The notes below the pieces were generated by a model. It did no database searches. It saw nothing but the letters and a program-made list of their open reading frames with translations, and was not told the origin of the DNA. 64,000 nucleotides of DNA from Liquidambar formosana. Lineage: Eukaryota; Streptophyta; Magnoliopsida; Saxifragales; Altingiaceae. Shown in pieces: positions 11,955 through 23,118 of this stretch. Location of the stretch: positions 31,617,316 through 31,681,315 of the forward strand of contig CM077832.1 in the NCBI GenBank assembly GCA_039720395.1, read 5' to 3'. A program made the position numbers and the translations under genes. Each line of letters opens with the position of its first letter. The stretch's first letter is position 1.

Positions 11955-12660
11955 TATTTAATGCCCTTTGATTTTCAAGACTTACCAATTTTTATCATTT
12001 TTTATCATTCTTGCTTTACTTTTGCATAATACTTCTTTCTCTTGCCTTTTTGCTACTGGAAAACCTTTCAACCTCCATAGCATCCTCTCACCGGAAAAAC
12101 TCCATTGCTGCGCCGTTCTGTCAATAGAGAGACTCCTTCGCCTCATTTTACAGCGACTTTCAACCTCTATGGTTCTCATCCCCTCCGTTCGGCGCTTTTC
12201 TAAGATCTTGGGACTCCTTTGCGGCTATATTCACTCGTTTGAACGATTTTGTGATTTTTGGTTCTGAACTAAGGCTTTTACTCCGGTGGTTCTCTCTGAG
12301 GCAAAAGAACAGTAAGTTTTCTTGATTTTGGTTTTGATTTCAGTGTTTTTTGGAGTATTTTGTGTTGAGAGGCTGTTTCTAGGAATAGAACTTTGGGAGA
12401 TTAGGGCAAAATGTGAGGAATCGCGAGACTCTTGATTTCTCACCTTCTAGGTTTTGGAAAGTCCCAATTCGAGGCGTAGTATAGAGTGTGGTCCCCAATT
12501 TTCTTAATTTGATGTGTCAAGGGGCTGTCACTTGGAGCTTTGCCCCGTGCTCAGAGTTGTAAAAATTCAAGAAAACTCCAATGTCCCAAAGGACTAGTTC
12601 AAGCAAAAGGTCTTAGTTAGGGACCGAACTGAAACTTGTGCATATTTCTGTACTTGACAG
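11955..12660 (+). promoter_or_regulatory. Putative promoter, leader and 5'-UTR intron of the antisense ORF
   Basis: A TATA-like TATTTAA lies at 11955-11961 and overlaps the last base of the solo-LTR target duplication. A leader follows, with a donor-like A|GTAAGT at 12312 and an acceptor TTGACAG ending at 12660, immediately before the ATG at 12661. The GT-AG pair would define a ~349-nt intron in the 5' UTR. This is inferred from splice-site appearance only. Confidence 0.45.
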
Positions 12661-15240
12661 ATGGCTGCTTACATGCTCAAAGGTCTGCCACATAAGATAG
12701 CCTATTTTAAAACATTGTATAGCTTTGAGGGTGAAGGGTTTGATTTTCGTTGTGCTGATGAAGGGGAAAACATTCACTCTGAGGATTCCAAGAGTGACCT
12801 TCCTGTGCCCATTGTAGCCTTCTATGAAGGGGGAGTTCGAGTTCCTTTCTGCCCCCTTCTAGTTCAGTTCCTGAACTATTGTAAACTTGTTCCTTCCAAC
12901 TCAGGTTAAACGCTTATAGAGTTATTTGTGGGGTGGATGCATTGAATAGAATCTTAGGGACCAATCTTGGGCTGGCTGAGATCTTTCACCATTATAAGTT
13001 GATCCCCCTACAGGGCAAGGTGAATTATTACATTTCTCTTCGAGTTAGGAGGCTTCCTTTTGTCACTCATCTCATGGATTCAAACCCGGGTGCCTCTCAG
13101 TTTATGATTTTTGTCTACGGGGATGTAGATACAAGTGTCCTAGGGAGAGACGTCAAATGCCCCCGTAAGCAGGGGAAGTCACGTGAGTCTCAGCTCACTC
13201 TCACTATCTAACTCTGTCTTTAACTTATTCTTTCAGTTCTTTAACTTTGATTTCAATTTTCTGTGCAGCTAAAGGCGTGAACACCTTTAAGGGGACGGTG
13301 AACTTTGACGATATAAACACCATCTCAGGCTATCAGAAGACGTTGACATGCCGTGTGGCCTATAAGCTCCTCAGCTACGACTCTCGGAACAATACCTTCA
13401 CCACTGCCAGCCAGCCTTACTGGGAATTCTCTACAGACGTGGTGGACTTATTTCCAAAGGTGAAAGAGAAAACTGATAGGGGGAAACTTTGGAAGAAGTG
13501 GGAAAGGAGGAAGTAGGAGAAGAAGGAGAAGAGGAAGGAGAAGAAGGAGAATAGAGAAAAAGAGAAGAAGGAGAAGGAGAGGAAGGAGAAGGAAAATAGG
13601 GAGAGCAAAAGGAGGGAGAAAATGGAGAGGAAGGGGAAGAAACTGTCTCTGAGAAGGTGGCCCCAAAGAGGAGAATCCTTTTTGTGGTATCCTCCAACTC
13701 GGAATCTGAGGGATCCAACTCTGGTGAAACCATCAGCCAGGCCATGGAGACGAAAGGCTCCAACTCTACTCCACCCCCATCTAAGAAGCAGAAGACCAAC
13801 TCGGAGGGAAAACAGCCACCTATAAGGCCAGCTATAAACTTAAGGGCCCTTATGGCTGGGTTGGATAAAGAGACCCCCCACCAAAAAATCAATCTGCTAC
13901 TAGGAAAGCTGGCCATCCCAAGAGTTCTTCTGCTAGGAAAGATTCCAGTCAAAAGGCTGCTGATCCAAACAGCGGCAAACTGCTGTTCGGGGCTATGAAG
14001 GGCGTGTCTGTGCCTCGCCCTGAACCCGTTACAGGGAAAGGGAAGGCTCCTCTAAAAGTGCCACCAAAAAACCCTCTGCGCAAGAATCTGCTACTGGTGA
14101 GCACCAGGGCCAGGTCTTCTTCTGCTACTGGGAGTACAAAGGCTCCCTTACTTTCAATTCGGGATAAGTTGAAGAACTTGCCTGAGGTGGGTCTTTAACT
14201 TTAAAACTCTTCCTTGAATAAGTGTTGACTTTTATACGCTTTCTGAATTGCATGCTTCTTTATTCTCAGTTTGTTATCCCTAAGGACAAAGCCATCTCCA
14301 ACTCCCTCAACCATAAGTATAATTTCAGGATCCTTAGGAACTTGCTGAGATTCCCCACGAACATGGTTGCAATCAAGAATAAAAACTGGACGTGAGCTGT
14401 CCTGTGAGGCTTTCACTAGCCTTCTGAAGGTAAAATATATAACCAATATTCTGTACTTTTTTTTTTAGTTCAGTCCAACTGACTGGTTCTGCTGGTTTTG
14501 TAGGTCTGCCAACGAGTTCTGCTGATGGGTGACCTCTTCCAGGAAGAGGATGGCAAGATCGAGCTAGAGGTCACTAAGGTCTGGAGCGAGTATAATAAGA
14601 GGCTCTAAGATTCTGAGACCACTCTAGTTGCTGTAATGGAGCAGTTGGAGAAGTTGAAGATGGATATTGAGAACTATAAGACCGTGGCTGCGAGTGTGGT
14701 TACGAAGCTTGAGCTCTTAAAAAAGGACCACGAGGACCTGGAGGCAGACCTAAAGAAGACCAAAGAGGAAAACGAGAGCCTAGCTCAGGAGAAAGAGGAA
14801 CTGGAAAGAACCAAGGGAGCCCTTGCCTCCAAGCTCCAGGATTTAAATAGCTTACTGGACTCAAGGGTACAAAAGGAGATAAAGGAGTTTCAGGATACCC
14901 TTGTCAAGCAACTAAAGAATGAGCTTGACGTCATATACAGGCTAGCTTGGGATACCGTGGTTGAGCTGGCTTCTCCTAATTTTCCTAATGTCACCAAGAT
15001 TCCCTTCGAGAGGAGGAATCCGCCCTCTTTAGTTGTGCCAGAGCCCATGGTGGTCGATGATCAGGAGGATGAGACTAACGCTAAAGCCATAGATGGCATT
15101 GAGGCTGAGGTTATTGAAGATGGGGAAGGCTCTCAGACAAATCCTGATGCTCTTGATGTTCCAGTGACAGAGGAGGGTGCTCAAAATATCCCAGCTCCTG
15201 ATCCTTCTTAGACTGAAGCTGGCACCTCGGGGGGTCCTCA
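12661..15240 (+). pseudogene. Antisense ORF (aORF) of Tat element: 'putative gypsy-type transposon' domain plus coiled coil, interrupted
   Basis: The plus strand, opposite to gag-pol, encodes a PF04195-like protein. The start is MAAYMLKGLPHK at 12661, followed by VPFCPLLVQFLNYCKLVPS. After a frame break near 12903 come LNAYRVICGVDALNRILG and a segment ending ASQFMIFVYGDVD. Later parts sit behind intron-like gaps (about 13182-13268, 14187-14270 and 14430-14504, each starting GT and ending AG). A Lys/Glu-rich low-complexity segment covers about 13440-13620. A long coiled coil (14636-14930) precedes an acidic tail ending at 15210. Opposite-strand ORFs between pol and the 3' LTR are known in Tat-lineage elements. 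In-frame stops (for example near 13516 and 14608) and frame changes make this copy defective. Function is unknown. Confidence 0.72.
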
Positions 15241-15369
15241 GCTCGATGCTGAGGGCTAAGACGCTGTGCTCCTGCTACTTTCCTATCCTTCACCGAGGAA
15301 GTTACGGATCTTATTGGCTTTGTTAGCATTGGTGATGGAGGCGTTGGATGGGAAAGTGAGCGTAGATGA

Positions 15370-15610
15370 ACCGCTCTTGTAGCGGTAGCACTTGGTCACG
15401 TCGGCGATGAGTTTCTTGTACCGGTAGCCCTTGGTCACGTCGGTGATGAGGTTCTCGATGTGGTTGAGGGCTGTCCGAATAGCCGTGGTTGTCTTTCTCG
15501 ACGTGGTTGAGGGATGTCCGAATAGTTACGGTTGTCTTTCTCGACGTGGCAAAGTTTTGTGCTATTAGCAGCAGTGGTCTTTCTCGACGTGGCTGAGGGA
15601 ATGTCCGGGA
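15370..15610. repeat. Tandem repeat, ~43-bp period, behind the aORF
   Basis: 'gtctttctcgacgtgg' recurs at 15491, 15534 and 15577, exactly 43 bp apart, and a variant 'ttctcgatgtgg' at 15452 keeps the register. Further upstream 'ttggtcacgtcgg' recurs at 15392 and 15431 (39 bp). The array lies between aORF and pol, the region of Tat elements known to carry variable tandem repeats. Confidence 0.8.
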
Positions 15611-16007
15611 CTGAAAAGTTAAGCTCGTAATGCAGAGCTGAATTTAAGATATTATGTTCTTTGTAATGGCCATAGGCCTAATGATGTAAATCTGGATTTT
15701 GAATCGATAACTCTTAAGCTTTCAATTTCTGAAATCTGTTGTATGCTATTTTTGCTTTCTTTTGCTCAAACTTTATTTCTGAGATGGCACACTCGATGAT
15801 TAAATCGACAGTTGGCTTTTCCTAGTTTAACCTTATGGCGAGATGTCAATTTAGCTCGTTGCCCTTTTTAGTTCAAGTCGTTCAAGCCTTGCAAAGCTAT
15901 TCTTTTGAGCTTAGATTTCTCAAGTATTACAGTTGCTGGCTCGAGCTCGCCTTATGTAAGCATTTAGCCCTAGTTAGACCCTACTCATGAGTAGGCCTTT
16001 TAATTCG

Positions 16008-16146
16008 CATGGACCCATTCTTAGGTAGGACTTTAGTTTGCCTGGACCCATTCTTAGGCAAGATTTTAGTTTGCCTGGACTTATTCTTAAGCAGGACTTT
16101 AGATTGCCTGGACCCATTCTTAGGCAGGACTTTAGCTTTGCTTGGA
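16008..16146. repeat. 33-bp tandem repeat, about four copies
   Basis: Units built on 'tggacccattcttaggcag' start at 16008, 16041, 16074, 16107 and (partial) 16141, so the period is 33-34 bp. On the minus strand the array is open and would encode a KVLPKNGSRQT-type repeat, but that is only a consequence of a period divisible by three. Confidence 0.8.
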
Positions 16147-16278
16147 GATGGAGTTGAATTCATTGAATAACTTCTGTATTGATTGAATTTTTGTGTAAGT
16201 ATAACGTTTAATGATAAAACAATCGTAAGTTGGAAATATTGACCGATCTGGGGAACTCAAGTCCTGACTTCAAACATT

Positions 16279-17445
16279 TTAGCCTGTAGGACCCACGACC
16301 TCCCATGCTGATGACTTCGTAGGGACCTTCCAAGTTGCCCCGAGTTTCCCATGAGCAAGGTTTCTAGTTCCTGCGTTGACTTGTCTTAAGACTAACTCGC
16401 CAACTCTGAATTTCCTGGACTTAATCCTTCTGTTATAGTACTTTTTGAGCTCTTGCTGATAAGACGCCAATTTAAGTAATGCCCATTCTCGTCTTTCTCC
16501 AGCCAAGTCTAGGTCCCGAGCTAAGATCTGGTCATTTAAGCCCGTTTCGAAGCATTCCGTCCTGAGACCTGGAAGTCCCGTTTCAGGAGGAATTATTGCC
16601 TCCATCCCAAAAGATAGTGAAAAAAGAGTTTTTCCAGTTGATTTCCAGGGAGTTGTCCTGTAAGCCCACAAAACTGAATGCAGCTTATCAGGCCAGGACC
16701 CTTTTGCTTCGTCCAGTCTTCTTTTTATTCCTGCCACTATTATCTTGTTCGTGGCTTCAGCTTGGCTATTACACTGAGGATAACTTGGACTACAGTACAA
16801 CCATTGGGTCCCATAATCCGCACAAAACTCCCTAGTTCTCTTGCTATCAAACTGAGTCCCATTGTCGGAGATGAAAGTCTTGAGTATGCCGAATCTAGTG
16901 ATGATATTCTCCCAGAGGAATTTGATAATATCAGTGTCTTTGATTGATGCCAGCGCCACAGCCTCTACCCATTTCATGAAGTAATCAGTGGTAATGAATA
17001 AGTACTTTCTTTTTCCCGAGGCTTGGGGTAATGAGCCCACGAGGTTCAAACCCCACTAGGCAAAAGGCTATGGACTAGAGAGCGGGTACAGTTCCTGTGC
17101 TGGCTGATGTATCTTATCTGCAAACATCTGGCACTTTGGACATTTTTTAACATATCTCATAGCGTCTTTTTGCATATACGGCCACCAAAATCCTTGAGAG
17201 GTTACCTGATGAGCAAGTGACCTTCTTCCCGTGTGACCCTTACAGGACCCTTCATGTAGCTCTTAAAGGACTTCCAAGACCTGATCCGGATGTACGCACT
17301 TGAGATATGGCCCCAAGTATGACCTTCGATATAAACTCCCAGAGGGAGACAGCCAAAATCTTGCTGCCTTGACCCGCATCCTGTATCTTTCATGCTTGTT
17401 CTCTGGAAGCTCGTCTCGCTGGAGGTAAGATATAATCCCATCCAT
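16279..17445 (-). pseudogene. Integrase (zinc-binding region and catalytic core) of the Tat element
   Basis: A 256-codon open frame (17049-16279) encodes the rve core. It begins LVGSLPQASGKRKYLFITTD, with the first acidic residue in TDYF, then FISDNGTQF with the second Asp, and the Glu in CNSQAEATNK. That is the DD(35)E arrangement; the usual GQ before E is replaced by SQ. It ends with ELVLRQVN and a GKLGATW-like tail with no chromodomain. Upstream, 17445-17060 carries the H2C2 region in shifted frames (KAARFWLSPSGSLYRR and a later C-x2-C). Integrase would insert the cDNA in the nucleus. Frame breaks separate it from RNase H. Confidence 0.85.
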
Positions 17446-17597
17446 TCAACTTGGTGCCACGGGCTGGATATTCAGCACAATTTCATCAGTACCAATACTT
17501 GGCTCGTGAAGGACTTCAACATGTATGGTTCGAGGACTTTTAGTTTCCAAGGCTACCGTTAGTGCTGCCAAACCATCAGCGTGCCGATTTTAATCTT

Positions 17598-18246
17598 TTA
17601 CAAAACGGCAGAACGTAATATTCTCGAAATCTGCGGCCAGCTCCCAGACCTTGTGCATGTAAGCTCACATCGTTCATCTTTTGCATAAAATTCCTTATTC
17701 AGTTGGTTCACAACGAGCTGGGAATCATTGTACACTATGAGCTTTCTGGCTCCGGTTGCCCGTACTATTCCCAGTCCTGCGATAACTACTTCATATTCCG
17801 CTTCGTTGTTAGAGGTCGAGAACATAAGCCTGATTGCCTACTCGATTACCTCCTTATTTGGAGTCATTAGAATTATTCCTAGTCTGGCACCTTTTCTGTT
17901 TGATGCCCGTCGATGCAAAGTTTCCAGCCGGTATCATTAGTAGTGCCCCCCAGTTCAGATAAGGAAGCATGAACTGCGGCATGGTTCGAACTGGAATTAG
18001 GATCAGCGAACTACTCAGCGATGAAATCGGTGAGAACTTGACTCTCAATGCTGTACGAGGCTGAAATTTAATGTCATAAGCATTCAATTCTACCCCCCAT
18101 TTCGAAACTCGTCCAGACAAGTCTGCTCTGCACAGGATATCTTTCGAGGGGAAATTAGTGAGGACGATGATCGGATGGGACTGGAAATAGTGTTGTAACT
18201 TTCTAGAGGCTGTAACCAGTACTAGAAGAAGTTTTTCGAGGGGCAA
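17598..18246 (-). pseudogene. RNase H plus archaeal-type RNase H of the Tat element
   Basis: The segment 18246-18050 encodes the end of the Ty3-type RNase H (KLQHYFQSHPIIVLTN and RVSKWGVELNAYDIKF). The segment 17830-17650 encodes a second RNase H with STSNNEAEYEVVIAGL and YNDSQLVVNQLN. The second, archaeal-type domain is characteristic of the Tat lineage. Several frame changes and stops disrupt the reading frame. Confidence 0.8.
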
Positions 18247-18426
18247 ATAGCAAGTTTCAACATCTAGAAATGTCTTACTAACATAGTAAATGGGTTTCTG
18301 TTCATTGTTGCGTTAAGCAATTAAGACACCACTCAAAAAGTCAGCGGAGACGGCCAAATAGAGGAACAAAGTTTCGCCAACGTAGGGGTGGGTTAGGGTG
18401 GGAAGCTTCTCCAGATGAGCCACGAG

Positions 18427-19352
18427 CTACTGATAAGCTGCCTGATACTCTGAGTTCCAACTCAAACTCTTGCCTTTTTTGAGGACTTGGAAGAAAGGGT
18501 GGCATTTGTTCGATGATCTCGAGATAAACCTGGTAAGTGCTGCTACCATGCCATTTAGTTTTTGTACCTCCCTTATTCTTGTGCAAGTCTTGAGGGTTTT
18601 GATAGCCTTGATTTTGCTCGGGTTTGCCTCTATACCCCTTCTAAAAACGAGGTGCCCCAAAAACTTTCTCGAGCTGATGCCAAAAGAGCTCTTTTTAGCA
18701 TTAAGTTTCATTCCAAACTGCCTGAGTCGAACGAAGGCTGCAGCAAGGTCAGCGAGGTGGTTCTCCTCCAAGGCGCTTTTTACTATAGTATCATCTATAT
18801 AAGCTTCAAAGTTTTTACCAATCAATTCGTCAAACATCCGGGTCACCAATCGCTGATACGTTGCTCCGGTATTTTTAAACCCGAACGGCATAACTTTATA
18901 GCAATAAGTCCCACTAGGTGTGATAAACCCGGTTTTTTCCTGATTATATTCTGCCATTGGGATCTGGTGATAACTCGAGAAAGCATAAAAAATACTCAGC
19001 CTGGCATACCCTGAGATAAAATAGATTAATTGATCAATTTTTGGCAATAGGAAACTATCTTTCGGGCAGGCTTTATTGAGGTCGGTAAAATCGATACACA
19101 CTCGCCAATCCCCTGTCTTCTTTTTCACACAAACTATGTTGGCCAGACAGCTTGGGTATTTCACTTCCCGGATAAACCCTGCTTTAAGGAGCTTTTAAAC
19201 CTCATTAGCCATGGCTTGTGCTCTTTCCCCAGACAACCTTCTCTGTTTCTGTAAAACAAGCTTGCTATTCGAGCTGACCTATAGCTCGTGCGTAATGATT
19301 TCAGGACCGATCCCAGGCATTTGATATGGTGACCACACGAAAACGTCAACAT
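18427..19352 (-). pseudogene. Reverse transcriptase of the Tat element
   Basis: The main frame (19164-18427, 245 codons) shows RVCIDFTDLNKACPKDSF, MPFGFKNTGATYQRLV and the catalytic YIDD in EAYIDDTIVKS, then FLGHLVFRRGIEANPSKI. It reads on into RFISRSSNKCHPFFQVLKKG, the connection region typical of Tat elements. The N-terminal part (19352-19165) is separated by an in-frame stop. RT would copy the element RNA into cDNA in the cytoplasmic particle. Confidence 0.88.
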
Positions 19353-19684
19353 TGTCTTTCAAGAATTGGAAGAGCGCCTATGCATCTCTATTACTCAAGG
19401 ATTTACCTAGCCAAAAGACTTTCTCAGGGTTGGCTGGGTCGATTATCATCTTTACCAATTCGGTCTGCTGGCTCTGCGGCAATCTCCTCTACCCCTAGCC
19501 TTCCCTTTTTTGATTGCTATAAAAGATCAACATCCTTTTTGGCTTTCTTTTTTTATTTTGGAGTAAACTTTGGCTCTTCAGCCTCCCCAGGGCTTGGAAG
19601 CCTGGGTACTTTGGTCTTTAGCTTGGTGATAGAGGGGACCGAATGCCCTGTATACTCTATGAGAAAACATTCCCGTGCTACGGC

Positions 19685-20044
19685 TTAGCTTCCCCTGATT
19701 TCCATTACTCCCTTAGGACATGGGAACCGAATCGACTGGTGGTAAATCGATGGTACAGCACGAATTGCATGGATCCACGAGTGGCCCAAGATAACGTTAT
19801 ACGCCGATCTTTCTTGAATCACAACGAAGGTTTCCATGGTTTGAATTGACCCGATTCTTACTGCTAAAGTAATTTGCCCCAATGGCAGAGTTGTATTTCC
19901 TTTAAATGCCCTCAAATTGACGTGACAGGGTTTGAGGTCCGAATCCATTAAACCGAGCTGCTCGTATAATCTGTGGAACATGACATTTACTGAAGCCCCA
20001 TTGTCGACGTAGACTTTACCCACATCATAGTTTGCAATGAGCAT
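19685..20044 (-). pseudogene. Aspartic protease region of the Tat element
   Basis: A 119-codon frame has KVYVDNGASVNVMFHRLYEQ, the Tat-type active-site motif (D-N-G-A/S-S in place of D-T/S-G). It then has ETFVVIQERSAYNVILGHSW, the conserved C-terminal part of the protease fold. It would cleave the gag-pol polyprotein. It is not in one frame with gag or RT. Confidence 0.75.
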
Positions 20045-20197
20045 TCAAACCACTAGTGCATCATTGTGAGGATAACTAAGTTTAGAACTAGTTGCCTCAT
20101 CCCCGAAGAATAGAGTCTTCTGGTGTTCCCCTTCCTTTAGGGATACCAGGGTTGGTTCGCTCCTTACATCATTGACCTCCATGTCCTAACAAGTAGC

Positions 20198-22082
20198 TCA
20201 GTACTGGGCTAGCAACTTGTTGGTTGAAAGGGCTGTCCCTTCATATCCACTAGTGATGACATCAATTGTTCCCAGGACCTTTAACTGGTTCGGCTGTGTA
20301 AGTCGAGGCTTGGGTTTCTTAGCTCCAGACTGTTGGCCCTTTTCTTCCCGAGCTATGAACTCATTGAGTTTTCCTTCCTTTGCCCAAGTCTCCAGGTTGT
20401 TCTTAAAAATTCTGCAATCTTCAGTTTTGTGGCCGTGGTTTTTATGGTAGCTACAGAATAACTTCTTATTTCTTTTCTCCGGGTCCCCTACCATCAGCTT
20501 TGGTCTCTCGAAGAAATCTTTACTTTCCACAATCCTTAGAAGCTTGTAGATCGAGAAAGTGAAGACAGTAAAAATGGCTTGGTTAGGATTCACCTGGCCC
20601 TTTGTTCGGTCTCCCCGTGACTGCTCCTTCTGAGGTTGATTGTCCTTCCACTTGTCCTCCCGTTCAGTACTTTTCGAATTTTTTGGGTGGTACACATCGT
20701 CTAGTTGAGCATACTTTCCGATGGTTTGAAACAGCCTTGATAGATGCTTGGGAGGATTCAAGGTGAGTTCACTAAACAGCGGTGATGGTTTCTTTAACCC
20801 GAGCCGAAAGAGGTCCATGGCATTCCTCTTAGCTAGCTCATCAATCTCATTATAAATTTCCCAGAATCTCTAAGAATATTCTCGTAGCCCCTCATCAGTT
20901 TTCTGCCTTATTTCGTACAAATTTTGCATGGTCTTGGAGAACTTGCAACTCATGATAAAACGATTCTTAAAGAGCTTGCTCAATTCGCTCCAACTATCAT
21001 TGGACTGATCTGAGATCTTTGCCTACCATTTCAAAGCGACTTTTCCTAAACTCATTGGAAAAATCTTGCACAAGAAACCCTCATTGTCCATATACAAAGA
21101 CATACGTTGCAGATAATAATTTAAATGAAAGCGTATAAGGCGTAAAAGTAATTTCAGAGTAACCTCTTGGGATTGGTATGAGCTGAATCCACTTTGTAAA
21201 CAGGGAACGAGCCATGGCTGAACTTCGAACTCTATTGCCCATGTCCTCGTAATGGTAACGATTTCTTTTTGAACCTTCATAGCCTTAGTTGTATTCCGTA
21301 GGAGATCGGGAGCGCTTTCTTTCATAATCAACACACTGATATCCTCAATCACGTCCTGGAGACCGAGATCGACGACGAGTTTGTTCAGTTCATGTGACTC
21401 GTACCTCCGATCCTCTGCAACTTTGAGTTCTGACTTCTGTCTCATTATATTGCTCAACACGGCCTAAGCGTCGAGAGTCGACCTTTGGTCGCCTCAAGTC
21501 TGATACCCTTTGGTTCTCACGATCCTCCTAGGCTGAATTTAACTTCAAAGCTTGTGGAGATCTGCTTTTACTCCTGCGCTCACGATGGTGAGAATGTTTA
21601 TCTCTAAACAGGCTATCTCGATGGTGCGAATGATGCTGTGGGTTGGTATGACTGGCAGCTTCCAACGCATGCGCATCTTCCTGAGCAACTGTACGGTGGA
21701 TGTATCACCGGTAGGTCCGCTCGACAGCCAAACGCTCAAGTTGAGCTGCCTGGATCTGGCTTTGCATCGTGGCCATTAATTCGACAACCGCCGCTGAGTT
21801 TGGGTTGCTAGCCATTGCTTTGTCGTAAGCTGCCTTTAGAGCAAGTTGATCATCAAGACTTTGAAGTATGGCAGAGATCTCTGGTGAAATCTAGTGGTTA
21901 TTAGCAGATTGCTGCTGAACCACACTTTGTGGGGGTGGTAAGTCTGTTGGTGCCACCGGAGGTTAAACCATAGGGCGTTTTTCAACAGCATTTCCACTAT
22001 TTCTTCTGATTGTGGTTTCAATGCGAATGAAATTAACTCCGGATCTAGTCCGACCTACAGTAGTCGGAGGTGGTGAGGCCAT
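20198..22082 (-). pseudogene. gag region of the Tat element
   Basis: A plausible start is the ATG at 22082-22080 (MASPPPTTVGRTRSGVNF), just inside the primer-binding site. Frames at 22021-21545 and 21460-21023 cover the N-terminal and capsid parts, and 20818-20198 the C-terminal part. A zinc knuckle CSYHKNHGHKTEDCRIF lies near 20450-20400. Gag would form the virus-like particle. The gene is split by several stops and frameshifts and cannot give a full-length product. Confidence 0.78.
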
Positions 22083-22104
22083 CTATCGTGATGATTTCCC
22101 ACAG

Positions 22105-22113
22105 ACGGCGCCA
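22105..22113 (-). other. Primer-binding site of the Tat element
   Basis: Three nucleotides after the 5' LTR the minus strand reads TGGCGCCGT, then CTGTGGG. The first nine bases would pair with the 3' end of a tRNA ending ACGGCGCCA, which fits plant tRNA-Asp. The tRNA identity is inferred. Confidence 0.65.
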
Positions 22114-22116
22114 AAT

Positions 22117-22813
22117 TGTATAGGTCAAAAACTGGACTGCGGACTATGATAAAGGATTAGAACCAATTCCACCATTTGATCTGCAAACACAACACTCAAA
22201 GAACGAGATTAGAGAGAGGCTAAGTGGGTTCGGTCTTAATCCCTCCAATGCTTAAGTCAGTGACTGTATTTGCTCTTAGGAGAGAAGGAAAGGTAGAAGA
22301 CGATTGTGTCAAATTAGAGTACTGTTCATCATACCTCATTAGGCTGCGCAATGTTCTTTTTATACCCACCTATACAGACTGACCTGAGCCAGCTATGATT
22401 ACCTCTGGGGTTGAGTTAAGCCTAACTGGGGTTGACCCAATAACCATCAGACCATGGTTTGTGGACCCTAGTTAGGTGGTTAACCTGGGGTTAGACGTAA
22501 TTGCCAGACTGCGGTTAGGAGACAGTGATGATAAAACAGAACTTTGGTATGATTGAGATTGCCAGGTGTCACGACTTGAGTTGAGGTTGGGTTTTGAGTG
22601 ATGATGCACGTTAACGATCTGGTGAGTAGATGGACCGAACTGATTCTTCAGGCCAGACCCCTAGGACTAAGGCTTGGTACTGGGGCCAGAGCCCGGGCCG
22701 CGAAGGCGAGACCTCGACTCGTTCTCTTGGCACGAAGGCTATACCGTATGGGCTATTCTTCAGTCCTGGTGTTTTCCTACGGGGAGCTCATCTGATAGAA
22801 ATTTACCCACATA
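22117..22813 (-). repeat. 5' LTR of the Tat element
   Basis: It matches 8362-9058 at equal length. A minus-strand TATA box TATAAAAAG lies at 22364-22355. The terminal dinucleotide next to the 'gtaag' duplication is TA instead of CA on the plus strand, a small end mutation. Confidence 0.93.
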
Positions 22814-23118
22814 GTAAGGAACACATAACACACAAATGAAAAAAATCCATCTAACCGATATAGCCCAAAGAAAGCCTAAGAGTTTATAAACTTAACATAC
22901 ACTCGTCCTCTTTATTGACCTAATTCCTAAAGAAGAGGTAGAAGATCCTTATGTGCATTTTGTAAAAAAAAAATAAAAAAATACTCTATTTGTATTTGGA
23001 GGTGTAAGGCTTTACATCGGTTGACTAAGATTGACCCTATGACATGTACAAGTTTATTAGATAGCTACCATTTACTTCTAGCACAATAGCAACCCTATTC
23101 ATACCCATTTTCTTTTAT

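Larger units (their letters stand above)
8362..22813 (-). mobile_element. Tat-clade Ty3/gypsy LTR retrotransposon, degenerate, with nested solo LTR
   Basis: Two 697-bp LTRs (8362-9058 and 22117-22813) bracket minus-strand gag, protease, RT, RNase H, archaeal-type RNase H and integrase, in that order. The 5-bp sequence 'gtaag' at 8357-8361 and 22814-22818 is the target duplication. A primer-binding site, a polypurine tract, no chromodomain, an extra RNase H and a reverse-orientation ORF behind pol all point to the Tat lineage (Retand-like). Without the nested 2.7 kb LTR the element would be about 11.75 kb. Frameshifts and stops in every coding module show it is non-autonomous. Confidence 0.93.

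Noticed and set aside
13431..13952. 173-codon minus-strand open frame
   Set aside because: It is the reverse of the purine-rich low-complexity part of the antisense ORF. Its composition is only Ser/Pro/Phe and it has no domain.
14201..14446. 81-codon minus-strand frame
   Set aside because: It overlaps plus-strand exon and intron sequence of the antisense ORF and shows no similarity to gag-pol.
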